From: Protoeuglena noctilucae
Taxonomy: Eukaryota; Chlorophyta; Pedinophyceae; Marsupiomonadales; Marsupiomonadaceae
NCBI GenBank assembly: GCA_958009085.1
Contig: OY253685.1
Span: forward strand, 836,695 to 900,694
Direction of reading: 5' to 3'
Length of the DNA stretch: 64,000 bases
The notes under the pieces are model-generated. The model made no database searches. It was given only the letters and a program-made list of their open reading frames with translations, and was not told the origin of the DNA. Position numbers and translations under genes: made by a program. Positions 22,176-34,100 of this stretch are shown in pieces. Position 1 is the first letter of the stretch, and each line of letters starts with the position of its first letter.

Positions 22176-25100
22176 CTATGCCAGGTCGTCCTGCATGAGG
22201 AGGCAGACGCTGGCGAGGACCCACTTGGAGGGCGCCTCGTTGGTGCGGAGGGTGAAGACGCTGACGAGCGGCGCGTAGTTGTTGGCCCTCTGCATGTTGG
22301 TGTAGACCGGGCACTCGTAGTACCCGTCCAGGTTGTACTGGTCGGCCGTGACGGGGCGCAGGAGGATGACGGGCATCGTCGGGTGGAGCTCGTTGGGGTG
22401 CGAGTCCGCCACGGCCCCCGACTCCTTGTCCCACCGCGCGCCCTCCATCACGAACCCGTGCACGTAGCACCCCTCGGGCGCCGCCTCCGTGACCTGCGCG
22501 GACGTCTTGGCCGTCACGTCCGTCATGAACCGCATGACGTCAAGGGGGAGCTTGTGGGCGCGGGCGTACGCCTGCATGACGGCGGTGATGAAGGCCTTGG
22601 GGTTGAAGAGCCCCGGCAGCCACACGCTGTGGGGCGTAACCACTGCCCCCGCCGTCCACGCCCGGAGCTGGTCGACGCGCCGCCGCACGTCCTCGACCCA
22701 CGTGGAGAGCGAGTAGACCTCCTGAATGCGCGTCGACATGGCGCCCATCCACCGCGCGGGCACCGTGTTGGTCGAGATGCCCCGCGCCAACAGCTCCATG
22801 CGCTCCGACATGTTCAGCGCCCCGTCCAGGCCCAGCTGCAGCTCCTCGAGCGACTGGAGCATCTCGCTCAGCAGGAAGTTCATCCTCCCCGCCTCCTGCA
22901 GCGCCACCATGACGTATGGCGTGCGGTCCTTCACGCGCGCCTCGATCTCGACCATGTTGAAGGGCTCCGGGAGCGTCTCCAAGAGCTCCTGCACCCCGCG
23001 GCGCACGCGCTCCTCCGTGCCGCCGCCCGACCCGCCGCCCCCGCCGCCGCGGCCCCCAGACGACCCCGACACCTCCATGATGGTCTTGAAGAGCGTCTCC
23101 CCTTGCGCCGTCAGCAGCGACAGCTGTGCGTTGGGGTGCATGCCGTACATGAGGGGGCTCTCGTCCGGCAGCGTCTCCTCCACATACTGCTGCAGGTAGG
23201 CGTAGGACTCGGGGACCGGGGCGCGGAAGCCGGGGGCGAAGAAGTGGTCGGGGGGCGCGCGTTTGCCGTCCGCCCCCGCCTCGAGCGGGATTCGCATCTC
23301 CGGGCGCAGCAGCACCTCCAGGTACGTCATGCACGTGCGGCGATCCATCTCGTCGACGATGTGGCCGCCGTAGATGATCTGGGGGGGGTGAGGGGGAGGG
23401 TACGGGTGAGATTGATGGGTGCGAGGTGGTGAGAGCAATGTGAGGGGGTGACTAGGTGGGGGTGCGGGAGGCGGCAAGGAAGATATCATGGCGAGAAAGA
23501 CAACATGGCACAGGCATGGCACAGATGAGCACCCACGTGCCTCTTGCTGCTACAAACAAACACGTCGCGCATTCCCACACCCACAAATCCGCCTCACCTC
23601 CCCGAACATGTACCGCAGGTCCGCCCACGGCACGCCCTCGTTGCCCTCAAGGTAGTTCCTGAGGATGTCCGCGCAGGTGGTCAAGTCTCCCATGTTGAAG
23701 GAGTAGGAACGGCAGAATCCCATCCCGGACCCCGACCCCACGCCGATCCCCACGCCGAACTTCTTGCGGCCCAGCAGCACGCCGTGGTAGAAGCACAGCC
23801 CGAATAAGATGGACTTGAACGCGTCCTGCTTCTCGGGCGTGGTCAGCCGCGAGATGTCGTCGGGGGAGAATGCCGCGAACGCGCGCCTCATGTTGGACTT
23901 CATGTCCGAGGGCGGCTCGTTGGAGATCTTGATGCAGCCCTGCAAGATGCTCTCCGGGATGATCTTGGCGTGCGGCGCGCCGTTGATGGGCTCCGCGCTG
24001 AAGAAGCACCGGAAGTCGGCGTGCGCCGACTCGGCGGCCACCTCCAGCTTGCGCTCCAGCACGGGGATCCAGTCCTGCATCAGGTGCACGTTGTCCAGGA
24101 ACACCCACCCGCCGGACGCGATGTACTTGTCCAGGCAGTCCTGCGCGGGCTCCTCCTGCCCCTGCCCCATGCTCAGGATGGTGAGCTTGCCGTTCTCGCG
24201 CGTCATGCCGTAGTCCGCCGCCACCTCCTCGATGTCCCGGCTGGGGCTGTACCCGGGGAACAGGATGAAGAAGATGGGCGTGGAGGGCGCGGACTCCTCC
24301 ACCACCGTGGCCGCGCGGAAGGCCGGCTGGTTGGTGTAGTCGTTGCCGAGCGTGCCCTCCACGAACCGCTGCATCGCGTTGGTCACGCGGTCGGGGCGCA
24401 GCACACGCAGGATCAGCAGTCGGCGGAACTCCGTCGCCTTCGCCCACTCCCCGGGCATGGGCGCCTTCTCGCACGCCTCCTGGTCGCACCACTTGCGCCA
24501 CGCCTCGGACTGCTTCTCCATGTCGCGCGCCAGGCTGGACATGCTCGGCACGGACCCGAGCGGCTCCAGCCCCGCCCACTGCGCGTCCGCCATCCAGTGC
24601 GACAGCTCGTCCGTGATGGGCGCCGGCTGCGCGCTCCGCCGCCCCTCCACCAGCGCGTCGTACTCCTCGGGGGCGATGGCGCCCTCGCTCAGCAGGATCT
24701 TGAACGCCAGCATCGACGCCACGATGAGCTTGTCGCGGTCGAACAGCCCCCGCCGCGTGTACTCGAACACCGTGTACGTGCACGTGCGCAGCAGCGCCCC
24801 CAGCCGCGCCGCCAACGTCTCCGGGTCCAGTTCCTTGGCCTTGAGAGATTCGATGTCCACCTGGACCGTCTCCTGCTCCTCGGCCTTGCGCCCGAGCGTC
24901 GAGTGCATGCGCGAGAGGGAGCTGATGCGCGACGAGCCTGAAAGCTCCGCGATGAGGTCGCGGTTCCAGTCGAAGGACTTGCCCGTCATGACCTTGCGCC
25001 CAATGGCCATGAACCGCGCCTTGGCCGACGCCTTGGGCTCCTCGTCCTTGCCGCCCGTGGTGCGGTCGATGCCGCGCGTGAAGACGGTCACGAACGCGTT

Positions 25101-28100
25101 GAGCGAGAACTGGTAGAAGGCGTGGACCTTGTTGAGGGAGTTGAGGAGGAAGAAGAGCATGGACCCCCGCGCCGCCACGGGGCGGTACTTCTCCCGCGAG
25201 TCGTTGATAATCGCCTCGGTCTCCCGCGCCTCGTCCACTTTCGCATTTATGTCGTCGGCCACGCGCTTGGACTCTTCCAGACTCTCGATCAGCTCCACGT
25301 CCTCCGTGATGTCCCCCTCCGCCGTGGACAGCTTGAACAGCAGCGAGTCCTCGATCTCCTTCAGCCGGATCGTGAACTCGTTGTTCTGCACGATCAGCTG
25401 CGTCTTGGTCGCCTCCAGCTCCGGGCGCTCCTTGTTCACCACCAGCGCCAGCAGCTGGTCCTCCAGGCCCTTCTCCGTGACGGTGAAGTTGATCAGCGTC
25501 GTCTCCGCCTGCACCTCGGGGGGGAAGTGCGGGTTGGAGAGCTTGGTGTGGAGGAAGAGGCGGAAGTTCTTGTTGTACTCGACCTCCTTGTCCCCCAGCT
25601 TGACGTAGAAGCTGCGCCCCTTCTTGAACGTCGAGCGCGTGATGACCGGGTTGAGCACCGCGTCGATCGACTCGCCCATGTTCTCGATCAGCACCGAGTG
25701 CCCCGCCTCGATCGCCCGCTCCATCTGGTCCAGCATGCGCTTCTGCCCCATGCGCACCACCTGCAGGTTGTTCTGCGACTCCTTCTCCTTCACCCACGCG
25801 ATGCCCTGCGGGTCCATCATCAGCGGCCACCGCTCTGAGTTGGTCAGGATGGCCCCGTTCTGCACCGACGTCGGGTCGCTGGGGAGGCCCTGCGACACCC
25901 ACGACGCCACCAGCGCGTCGTCCACCAACACCTTCAGGGGGTCGGACAGCCCCTCCGTCATGGGCAGCTTGCGGTCCTTCATCCACGCCACCCACGAGGC
26001 CACCAGCTTGCCGCGGTACTGGCTCGTGAAGGGCCCGGCGAACGAGACAAACGCGGACGCGAGGAGCATGTCGCCCACGAGCACCCGGTACGACGCCTTG
26101 AGGTCCACCACCGTGCGCTCCCACCGCTCGCCCTCGCTGGCCAGCGCATTGATGAGGCGGTTGGCCAGGCCCAGCTTCCGGTCGCAGCGCTCCTTCTCCT
26201 GGATCGCCGCGTCCTTCTCGCGGTTCGCCTCGTCGAACTGCCGCTCCAGCTCCGCCACCTGCGCGTTGAGCTCCGCCACCTTGGCCTGCACCTCGGTCAG
26301 CGTGCGGTTGGCGCGCTCCAGCTCCGCGTTGGCCTCGGCCAGGGCGTTGCGCAGCGGGTCGACCTGCACCACCACGTCGTAGTACTGGATGATGGCGTTG
26401 GCCCAGTCCCGCAGACCCGCAGCTGCCGCCGCCTTCTGCGCCATGTCGAACTCGGGGTTGAACCACTCGAGCTCCAGGATGGGGCGGCATGCGTCCACGG
26501 TGCGCTTCGACACCTCCCCGCGGTCGATGCGGTCCTTGAACTCCACCAGTCGCTGGATGAGCTTGGGCGCCGGGATGCTGAACAGCAGCTTCTGCGCCAT
26601 CGCCCACCCGTCGCGCGCGATCTTCGGGTCGCCCTCGAGCAGGATGAGCACCACGTTGGTCACGTCGTCCACGCCCGTCGGGGGCTTCTTGAGGGCCTTG
26701 CAGACCTGGAGGTCCTTGGGGTTGAGCGTGTCGAGCGCCTTCATGGCCGCCTCCAGCAGCGGTTCGGCCTTGGCCAGCTCCACCTCCGCCTCGGCCTGCT
26801 TCTTGCTGACGTCCGTCTGGATCGCCGCGCACTTCTCCGCCTCGATCTGTGCCGCGTCGTTCTCCTTGTTCACCTTCTCCTTCTCCACGCCCACCTTCTC
26901 TGCAAACACGTTGGCGTCGGCCACCTTCTGCTCCACCTCCATGGCCTTCGCCTTGGCCTCCTCGATCAACACGTCCACCTCCGCCTTCGTCTTGTTCAGC
27001 TTGTTCAGGCCCACCTCCAGGCGCTCGATCGCCTCTTTCTGGAGGTTGCGCTTGCGGGCCAGGATGCTCTTGTACAGCTTGATGAGCTCCAAAAAGGACT
27101 TGGGCGTCGTGTAGTTGTACCGGCGCTCGCGCTCCAAAAACACCTTGGACATGGCGTTGACCTCGCTGAAGGAGTAGGGCATGAAGTCCACGACCGACGC
27201 GCGGATCTCAGCCGTGTCGAGCTCCACCTGTGGGAGAGGAGAGGGAGAGGGGGAGGTGAGGGGTGATGTCAGGGGTGATGTGAGGAATGAAAGTGGTGAC
27301 ACGAGGGGTGAGAGGAGGGCTGAGAGGGGTGCAGGGGTGCAGGTCAGGACGTGGGCGGTGTGGTGGTATGGTGGGCGGGTATAGCTACGCAAGCAAGGGA
27401 GAAGCGTGGGCGTTGTATGCGAGGCAGCCGCTCATGTCGATCGTGTCTCACCTCATCGATGAACTTCTTAGCCACCGAGTGGAGGGACTTCTCCGGCCAC
27501 GGCTGGAACCAGTCGATGACGGTGCTGTTGATGGTGGCGGGGAAGCGCTGCGATCGGACGCGGAAGGCCTCGCCCACCGGCGACGCCGTGAAGCAAACAT
27601 GTAAGTTCTTGCGCACGCGGCCGATGAAGGTGCGCCAGCAGTTGTCGTTGGTGTCCGGCAAGCCCATGGCCTTGGTCTCGGACCGCATCTGGTTGATGAT
27701 CTCGTCCTTATCCTCCTGGGCGAAGAGATCCGGGATCTCCCCCGACGACAGCAGGTCGTTGAGGTACACGAGCATGCGCTCGTCGACGATCTGCGAGTCG
27801 GTGAAAAGGAACGACACGCCCTCGCCCTTGACGCCGGACTTGCGGTACATGCGCTGGAGGTCGTCGCGGAAGTTGGTGAGGGAGTAGGAGCCGGAGATGA
27901 CGATCATCTCCGTCGCGTAGCCGCAGATGAAGGCGGCCAGGCGCGCCAGGCTCTGCTTGCCGGACCCGCCCACGCCCACCAGCAGCGCGTGGCCGCCCGT
28001 GTTGCTGATGATGCGGCTGATGCGGCACACGTGCTTCATCGCGTCCTCGAACAGCACCAGGTCCATGACCGGGTTGCTCTCGTTGTACTCTGCTAACGCA

Positions 28101-31100
28101 TCCGTGAGGATCTTGGACAGGGAGTCGAACGAGGCAACCGCGTCGTACACCGCCTCGCCCATGCCCTTGGCGAAGTGGGAGAAGATGAGGGGCTTGGGGT
28201 TCTCCTTCTTGAAGAAGTCGTTGATGTCGTCGACGTCGAACTTCTTCGCGATGCCCTCGACCATCTTGGCGTACGCCGCCAGGTGCTCCTGGGACACGAG
28301 CCGGTCGGCGTACACGCGCTCCGACTCGTGCAGCCACAGCTTGACGAACTTGTTGGGGCTGCCGAAGGTGTCCGGGTCGGACATGAGCAGGCCCTGGAAC
28401 ACGTTCGCCAGGTGCCGCACCGTGAACTCGTAGTGGAAATTGATGGCCGTCTTGCGGAAGGTTGCCGACACGCGCTCGTGCAGCTGCAGCGCCGCCTGCA
28501 GGAGCTTCGTCTCCAGCTCCTGCACCGGCGGGGGGAAGTGCTGCAGGTGGCCCTTCAGGAAGGAGCCGTAGATGGTCATCAGCGACTCCTGGGAAGGGAA
28601 GTCCATGGCGAGCGTCATGAAGAGCCGCTGCAGGCGGGGATCGATGATGAAGGACCCGGCCGTGGGGTTCATGCAGGCCACGTACTGCGTGTTGTTGATG
28701 TTCTTCTGCGCCAGCTTGCTCCGGTCGAACCAGTGCCCCCAGCCCAGGTGCTGCCGGATGAGCGAGATAGGCATGGCCGTCTCGTACGCGTCCAGCTTGG
28801 GCATGTTCATGTCGTCCACGAAGTACACCAGGCGCTTCTGCCCCGGCGGGGCAAAGTTGATGCCGCCGGCCTTCTCCAGCGGCGACTCCATGATGCGCTG
28901 CGTCACCGTCACGTCTGTGAAGTAGTTGAAGTTGAGCGTGAGCGTCATCATCGTCTCGGGGTCCAGCGCCCCCAGCTTCCCCATCACCAGCTGCGTCTTG
29001 CCCACGCCCGCGCCGCCCACGAACATGATGGGCTTGCGCAGGGCGATCATCATGTCCAGGAAGAAGCTCTGGCTGGCCGTCTCGGCCGTGGGCACGAACA
29101 CTGAGCCCATCGGCGTGCGCTGGGAGTCGAAGGTGATGGTCTCCACCAGGTCCGGCCACCCGGAGAGCTTCCCCTTCTTGACGTCGACGTAGAAGTCGAA
29201 GACGAGGCCCTTCCCCGGGAACCGCACCGCCGCGTACTTGGCCTTGAACCACCGGTCGAAGTTGCGGCGGTAGTCTACGCCGTCCTTGGTGCACAGCGCG
29301 CCGCCGAAGGCCCAGATCATGGCGAAGACGAGGCACGTCTCGAAGATGGCGGGGTCCGACCGGGGGTTGACCGACTCAGGGTCCAGCAGCCCCTCCATGA
29401 TGTTGACGACCGACGTGACGAAGTTCATCGTGTTGAGCGGCGTGATGTGCTGGTAGCGCGCCTTCATCTCGAAGATGGCGTCGGGGAGGTATCGGTTGAA
29501 CAGGTTCCACATGCCCTTGGCCTGCTCCTCCGGGTCCTTGAACTTGGCGGCGGCCGCGAAGGGCTTAAACACCCGGTCGACCCACGAGCGCACCATGTTG
29601 CTCCACTGGGTGGCCTCGGAGATGTACAGGATGCCGGCGCGCGTGGCCGTGGCGGGCGTGGCGAACTTGAGGTCGCGAATCTCGAACACCAGCTTCATGT
29701 GGGGGAGCACCCGGATGCGCTCGTTGGACGGCAGCGTGAGCAGGCGGTTGTCGTCCATGACCGAGTTCATGCTCTCGATCCAGTTCGCGTCCAGGTCGCC
29801 GTCGAGCATGATCCACTTCGGGTCGTCGCCTGGCTGGTCCTGGAACTCCCGCATGAACTTGCTCAGCAGGCCGTCCTTCCACTCGCGCGTCGCCATGTTG
29901 ACGTAGCCGTACAGCTCGTAGGTCGAGATGGACTTGGGGTTGATGTCGCGGATGTACACCTTCTTGCGGTTCACCATCTTCAGATAGTCGTTCTCGGGCT
30001 CGTCAGTGCCCTTGGTGATGGCCTTGGCCAGCACGCGGTAGCACTCGGTGCGCCCGGTGCCCGTGGGCCCCATCAGGAACACGCAGTGGCGGATGGCCAG
30101 CAGGTCCGCCAGCTGCGTCACGCGCAGCACGAAGTCGTCGTCAGGCGTCAGCCCCATGTCCTTGGCCACGCTGGCGATGACGCGCTCGAAGTCCGCATCG
30201 CGCTTGCGGGGGGGGTCGACCCCCGGGAACAGGTCCTGGAGCAGCCCCATGAAGATGGGCATGTCCTGGGCGAGGATCTTGGGCACGTTGAAGTCCCGCA
30301 GCGCGCGGTACAGCACGTCCTGCTCCACCTGCCCCGCCTGCGCCCGCAGCAGCGACCCGGCCACCACCAGCACCGACTTGATCGCCCGCAGCCCCCAGTC
30401 GTAGTGCTTCTGGGGCGAGAGGAGGTCCTCCAGGAGGTAGTAGAGCGCCGCGAACTTCTTGGCCAGCATCTTGGCGTCCACGAAGCCCTCGGCCATGAGC
30501 ATGTTCTCCATGATGAGCTGCCGGTCGGGCACCACGACCGTGATGGGGCGGAAGAGGACCTTGAGGGACTCGGGGAGCTCCGCGCGGCCGATGTACCCCG
30601 GGTTCATGGTGATGAACCCGGACGTGCCTTCCTCCAATGGCATGGTGGTGCCGTCGGCCGCCACGAACGACCAGCTCTCCACTGCCGCGTGCTTGACACC
30701 CTCCTTGTCGATGTACTCAAGACCGCGGCCGGGCAGCGCCGCCTTCTGCCGCTGCGAGTCGCACACGGCCTTGTACTGCACCGAGCACACCGACAGCACG
30801 GCCGGCACCAGGCGGTTGAACTCGTCGAAGCAGCCCCAGGAGCCGGACGCGGCCAGGCCCTTGAAGATATCGCCCATGGTGCGGTAGTCCATCTCGGGGC
30901 CGCAGTTGAACACGTAGATGGACTGGGGGGGAGGTGGGGGTTGGGGGGGTGAGTGGGGAGGTGAGGGTGGGTGCGCAGGCGGGGGCATGGCTAGGGGCTG
31001 CTAGGGAGGGGTGTGCGTGGTGTGACGGTGATCAAATGTGTGTGAGAGAGCAGCGCTTCGAGAGAGCGTGAAAGGGCAGCGGGCGGATGTGTGACCGGCC

Positions 31101-34100
31101 AAGTTGCCACGCATACCCCGACTCTCCATCTTCCCCACCTGTGCTTAGATTTCTCCATACATCACCATACATCACCCTTACTCCCCCCATTCTCCCTCAC
31201 CTTCCCCAGCTGCGCGGAGAGGTCCTTGGTGGTCTCGGTCTTGCCCGTCCCCGCCGGCCCCGCGGGTGCGGTGCCCATGGACAGCCAGCACGCCTGCGTG
31301 GCCGTGATGTAGATGCGGTCGGTGAGGGGGGTGATGACCAGGCGAGGCCCGTTGCCCAGGTACTCGTAGCCGTAGGGGAAGAAGGCGTCGCAGATGCGGA
31401 TACGGCAGTCCTGCACCGACTGGTCCCAGTACGAGCGCAGCTGGGGGGGCGGAGAGAGAGATGGGGTGAGGGATGCCGAGGGAGTGGTGGCGGCATGTGA
31501 ACGATGAGGTAAGAGATGCAGTGAGCGATGCCATGGGGCATGCAGGGTGGTGGTGGTGATCACGAGCGATGTAAGAGAGCGGTCCATGCATCATGTATGC
31601 CACGTGCTGTGCCCCCTCCGCCATTCTCACCTGGATGGTCCAGAGGAAGGCGTCCACGCGGTCGCACCCCTCGTCGACCATCTTGGCCACGATGTCGCGC
31701 GAGTGGGCGTCGATGGTGATCATGTTCATGACCTTCTGACGGTCCGGCTTGCTCAGATTGGTGCGCGTGACCTCGATCAGCCGCGTCAGCTGCTCCACCT
31801 GGAAGGCGTTGTACGTGCGCAGGGCGTCCTTGTCGCCCGAAGCGACCTTGGCCAGGGCGCTCTCCACCTCCTGCGAGAGTGGCAGGCGAGGGGGGGTGTG
31901 GGTGCATGGGGACGTGCGGAGGGGGAGCACGGCACATGTGTACACTGGCGGGGGTGCGCATGGGTCCACATGCAGTGTGGGTGCGTTTGGGTGCGCAAGC
32001 AGCGTAGCCACTCGCCTGGCACCAGAAGATCTGCGAGACGACGAGGATGAGCTGGGAGGGCCAGTCGAAGAGCCACTCGTGCCTCTTCTTGACCCCGTAG
32101 GCCTTGATGGAGTCGGACAGGATGGCCCGCAGCTCCGTGCGCATCTTCTGCACCATGTCCGACATGTACGACTCGACCTTGTTCTCCAGGGCCAGCTCGG
32201 ACTGGAAGGGCACCTCCTCTACCCCCACGCACGACACCATGCCGCGCGCGCGGGGCCGCTTGCCCGGCTCGGGCGTCTCCGTGTCGAGGGTGAGGCGCTC
32301 GATCGCCTGGAAGCACTTGCTCATGTGGCGCATCACGCGCACGGGGTTGTTGCCGTTGGACAAAATGTCCAGGAGGTCATTGCGGGACACGAAGTAGAAC
32401 CTGGAGTGAGAGAGGGGGTGAGGGGTTCGGGGATTGGGCCGGGGGTGCGTGAGTAGTGGAAGTGGAGAGGAGAGTGTAAGGGCGAGTGCAAGCGCAGGCG
32501 AGAGGCGGTGCTGAGCAGGTGCTGATCAGCCGCGAGTGTGATGCTAATGCTACAACGATGTAAAGCAGGCGACAACACGCAAAGCGAGTGCCAATAAGGT
32601 GCCGTCGAGTCACACACAGTGCGTCGCTACCCCCCAACCCACCCACACCCACCTGGGGAACGCCCGTCGCTTGGACTCCATGTAGTCGGACAGCGCCTTG
32701 TCGCACAGCTCCAGCTCGCTCTGCAGGTTTTCCAGCTGGGCCATGAGCCCCTCCTTGTTGCAGCACGCCACGCAGTTCTTGACCGCGTGCATCTCCCGCA
32801 GGATCTCCTTCACGCGCCGGTCGATCTCCGCGAACCGCGTGGCCGTGTCAGGCAGCTCCTTCTTGACCTCCTCCGAGTGGATGAAGAGGCTTTCGAGATG
32901 CGACCACGACCGCTGGATCTCCGTCAGCAGCTGGTTGACGTCGTACACGTTCATCAGCTTGGCGTTCCACCCGAGGATGGCGTCCCGGAACGTGTTCATG
33001 TACCGGTTGGCCATCATCCCCTGCACCAGCACCTGGTTCTCCTCCAGGGCCTCGAAGTCCTCCTCCTTCATTTTCACCATGTGCACGTCCGTCTCCTTGA
33101 ACCGCTGGAAGTCCAGCTCCGCCACCGCCCACAGGTCCTCCAGCTTGCGCAGGTTCATCTCCATCTTCTCCTCCTTCTGTGCACGGTCCACGATCTCCCC
33201 CACGTCCTCCTCGAACTTGTGCAGCTCCAGCGCGAGCAAGTCGCCCAGCCGGAAGGACTCGTCGATCACGAACTGCTTCTGCGTGGCCTCCATCAGCAGC
33301 GCCCAGTGGCGGTCGCGCATGGCGGGGGAGCGCAGGTCCCCGATCAGCGGCACGGAGACCATGAAGTTCTTGATGTCCGTCTGCAGGGCCTTGTAGGCGC
33401 CCGAGTCGCGGATCGACTTGTCCAGCGACTTGAGCTCCTTCTCCAATGCCTTGACCCCGTCCTCCATCTCCTCCACCACCACGCGCCCCCACACCACGTC
33501 GCGCCAGGCGGCCACCTGCGTCTGCACCATGCGCGTGACGTCCCAGCACGCCTTGATGCTCCGCAGCTCCCCCATCATGCCGCGGATCGTCGCCACCGCC
33601 GGCTCCACCAGGTCCGGCAGGTTCAGCACGAACGCGCTGGCCTGCATGTCGCGGCACTGCTTCTTCAGCAACACCAGCTCCCGCAGCACCCGCTGCATCT
33701 GGGGGTACGCGGAGTCCAGGCTTCCCGCCACGAACACGGCGCTGGCCTCAAAGTCGCGCTTGAACTGACGCAGCTCCCCACGCTCAAAGTCCTTGAACCG
33801 GTCGCGCAGCTCGTCGGCCAGGCGCTGGCGGTAGGGCTCGAACTCCTTGGACACCGGGCCCGCCGCGTCCTTCTTGACCTCCGCCCACCGATCGACCAGG
33901 TCCTCGACCTCCTTCTCCTCCTTGGGCATGGGCGCCTTGAGCCGCCGCATTTGCCCCGCCAGCGCCACCAGCGTGTCGAGCTCCAGCTCCACCATGTCGC
34001 GCTTGGCGCTGATCTCGAACAGCGCCTCCGCCACCTTGGTCTGCTTGTCGCGGCTCTCCGCGAGCGCCTCCGCGTTGAGGCTCATGTCCAGGCCCATGCC

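Noticed and set aside
23647-26832. A 1,061-codon minus-strand frame overlapping the dynein stalk exon
   Set aside because: It is the same strand in another phase; Gly/Arg/Ala-rich with no domain, whereas the neighbouring phase encodes the coiled-coil stalk and AAA5.
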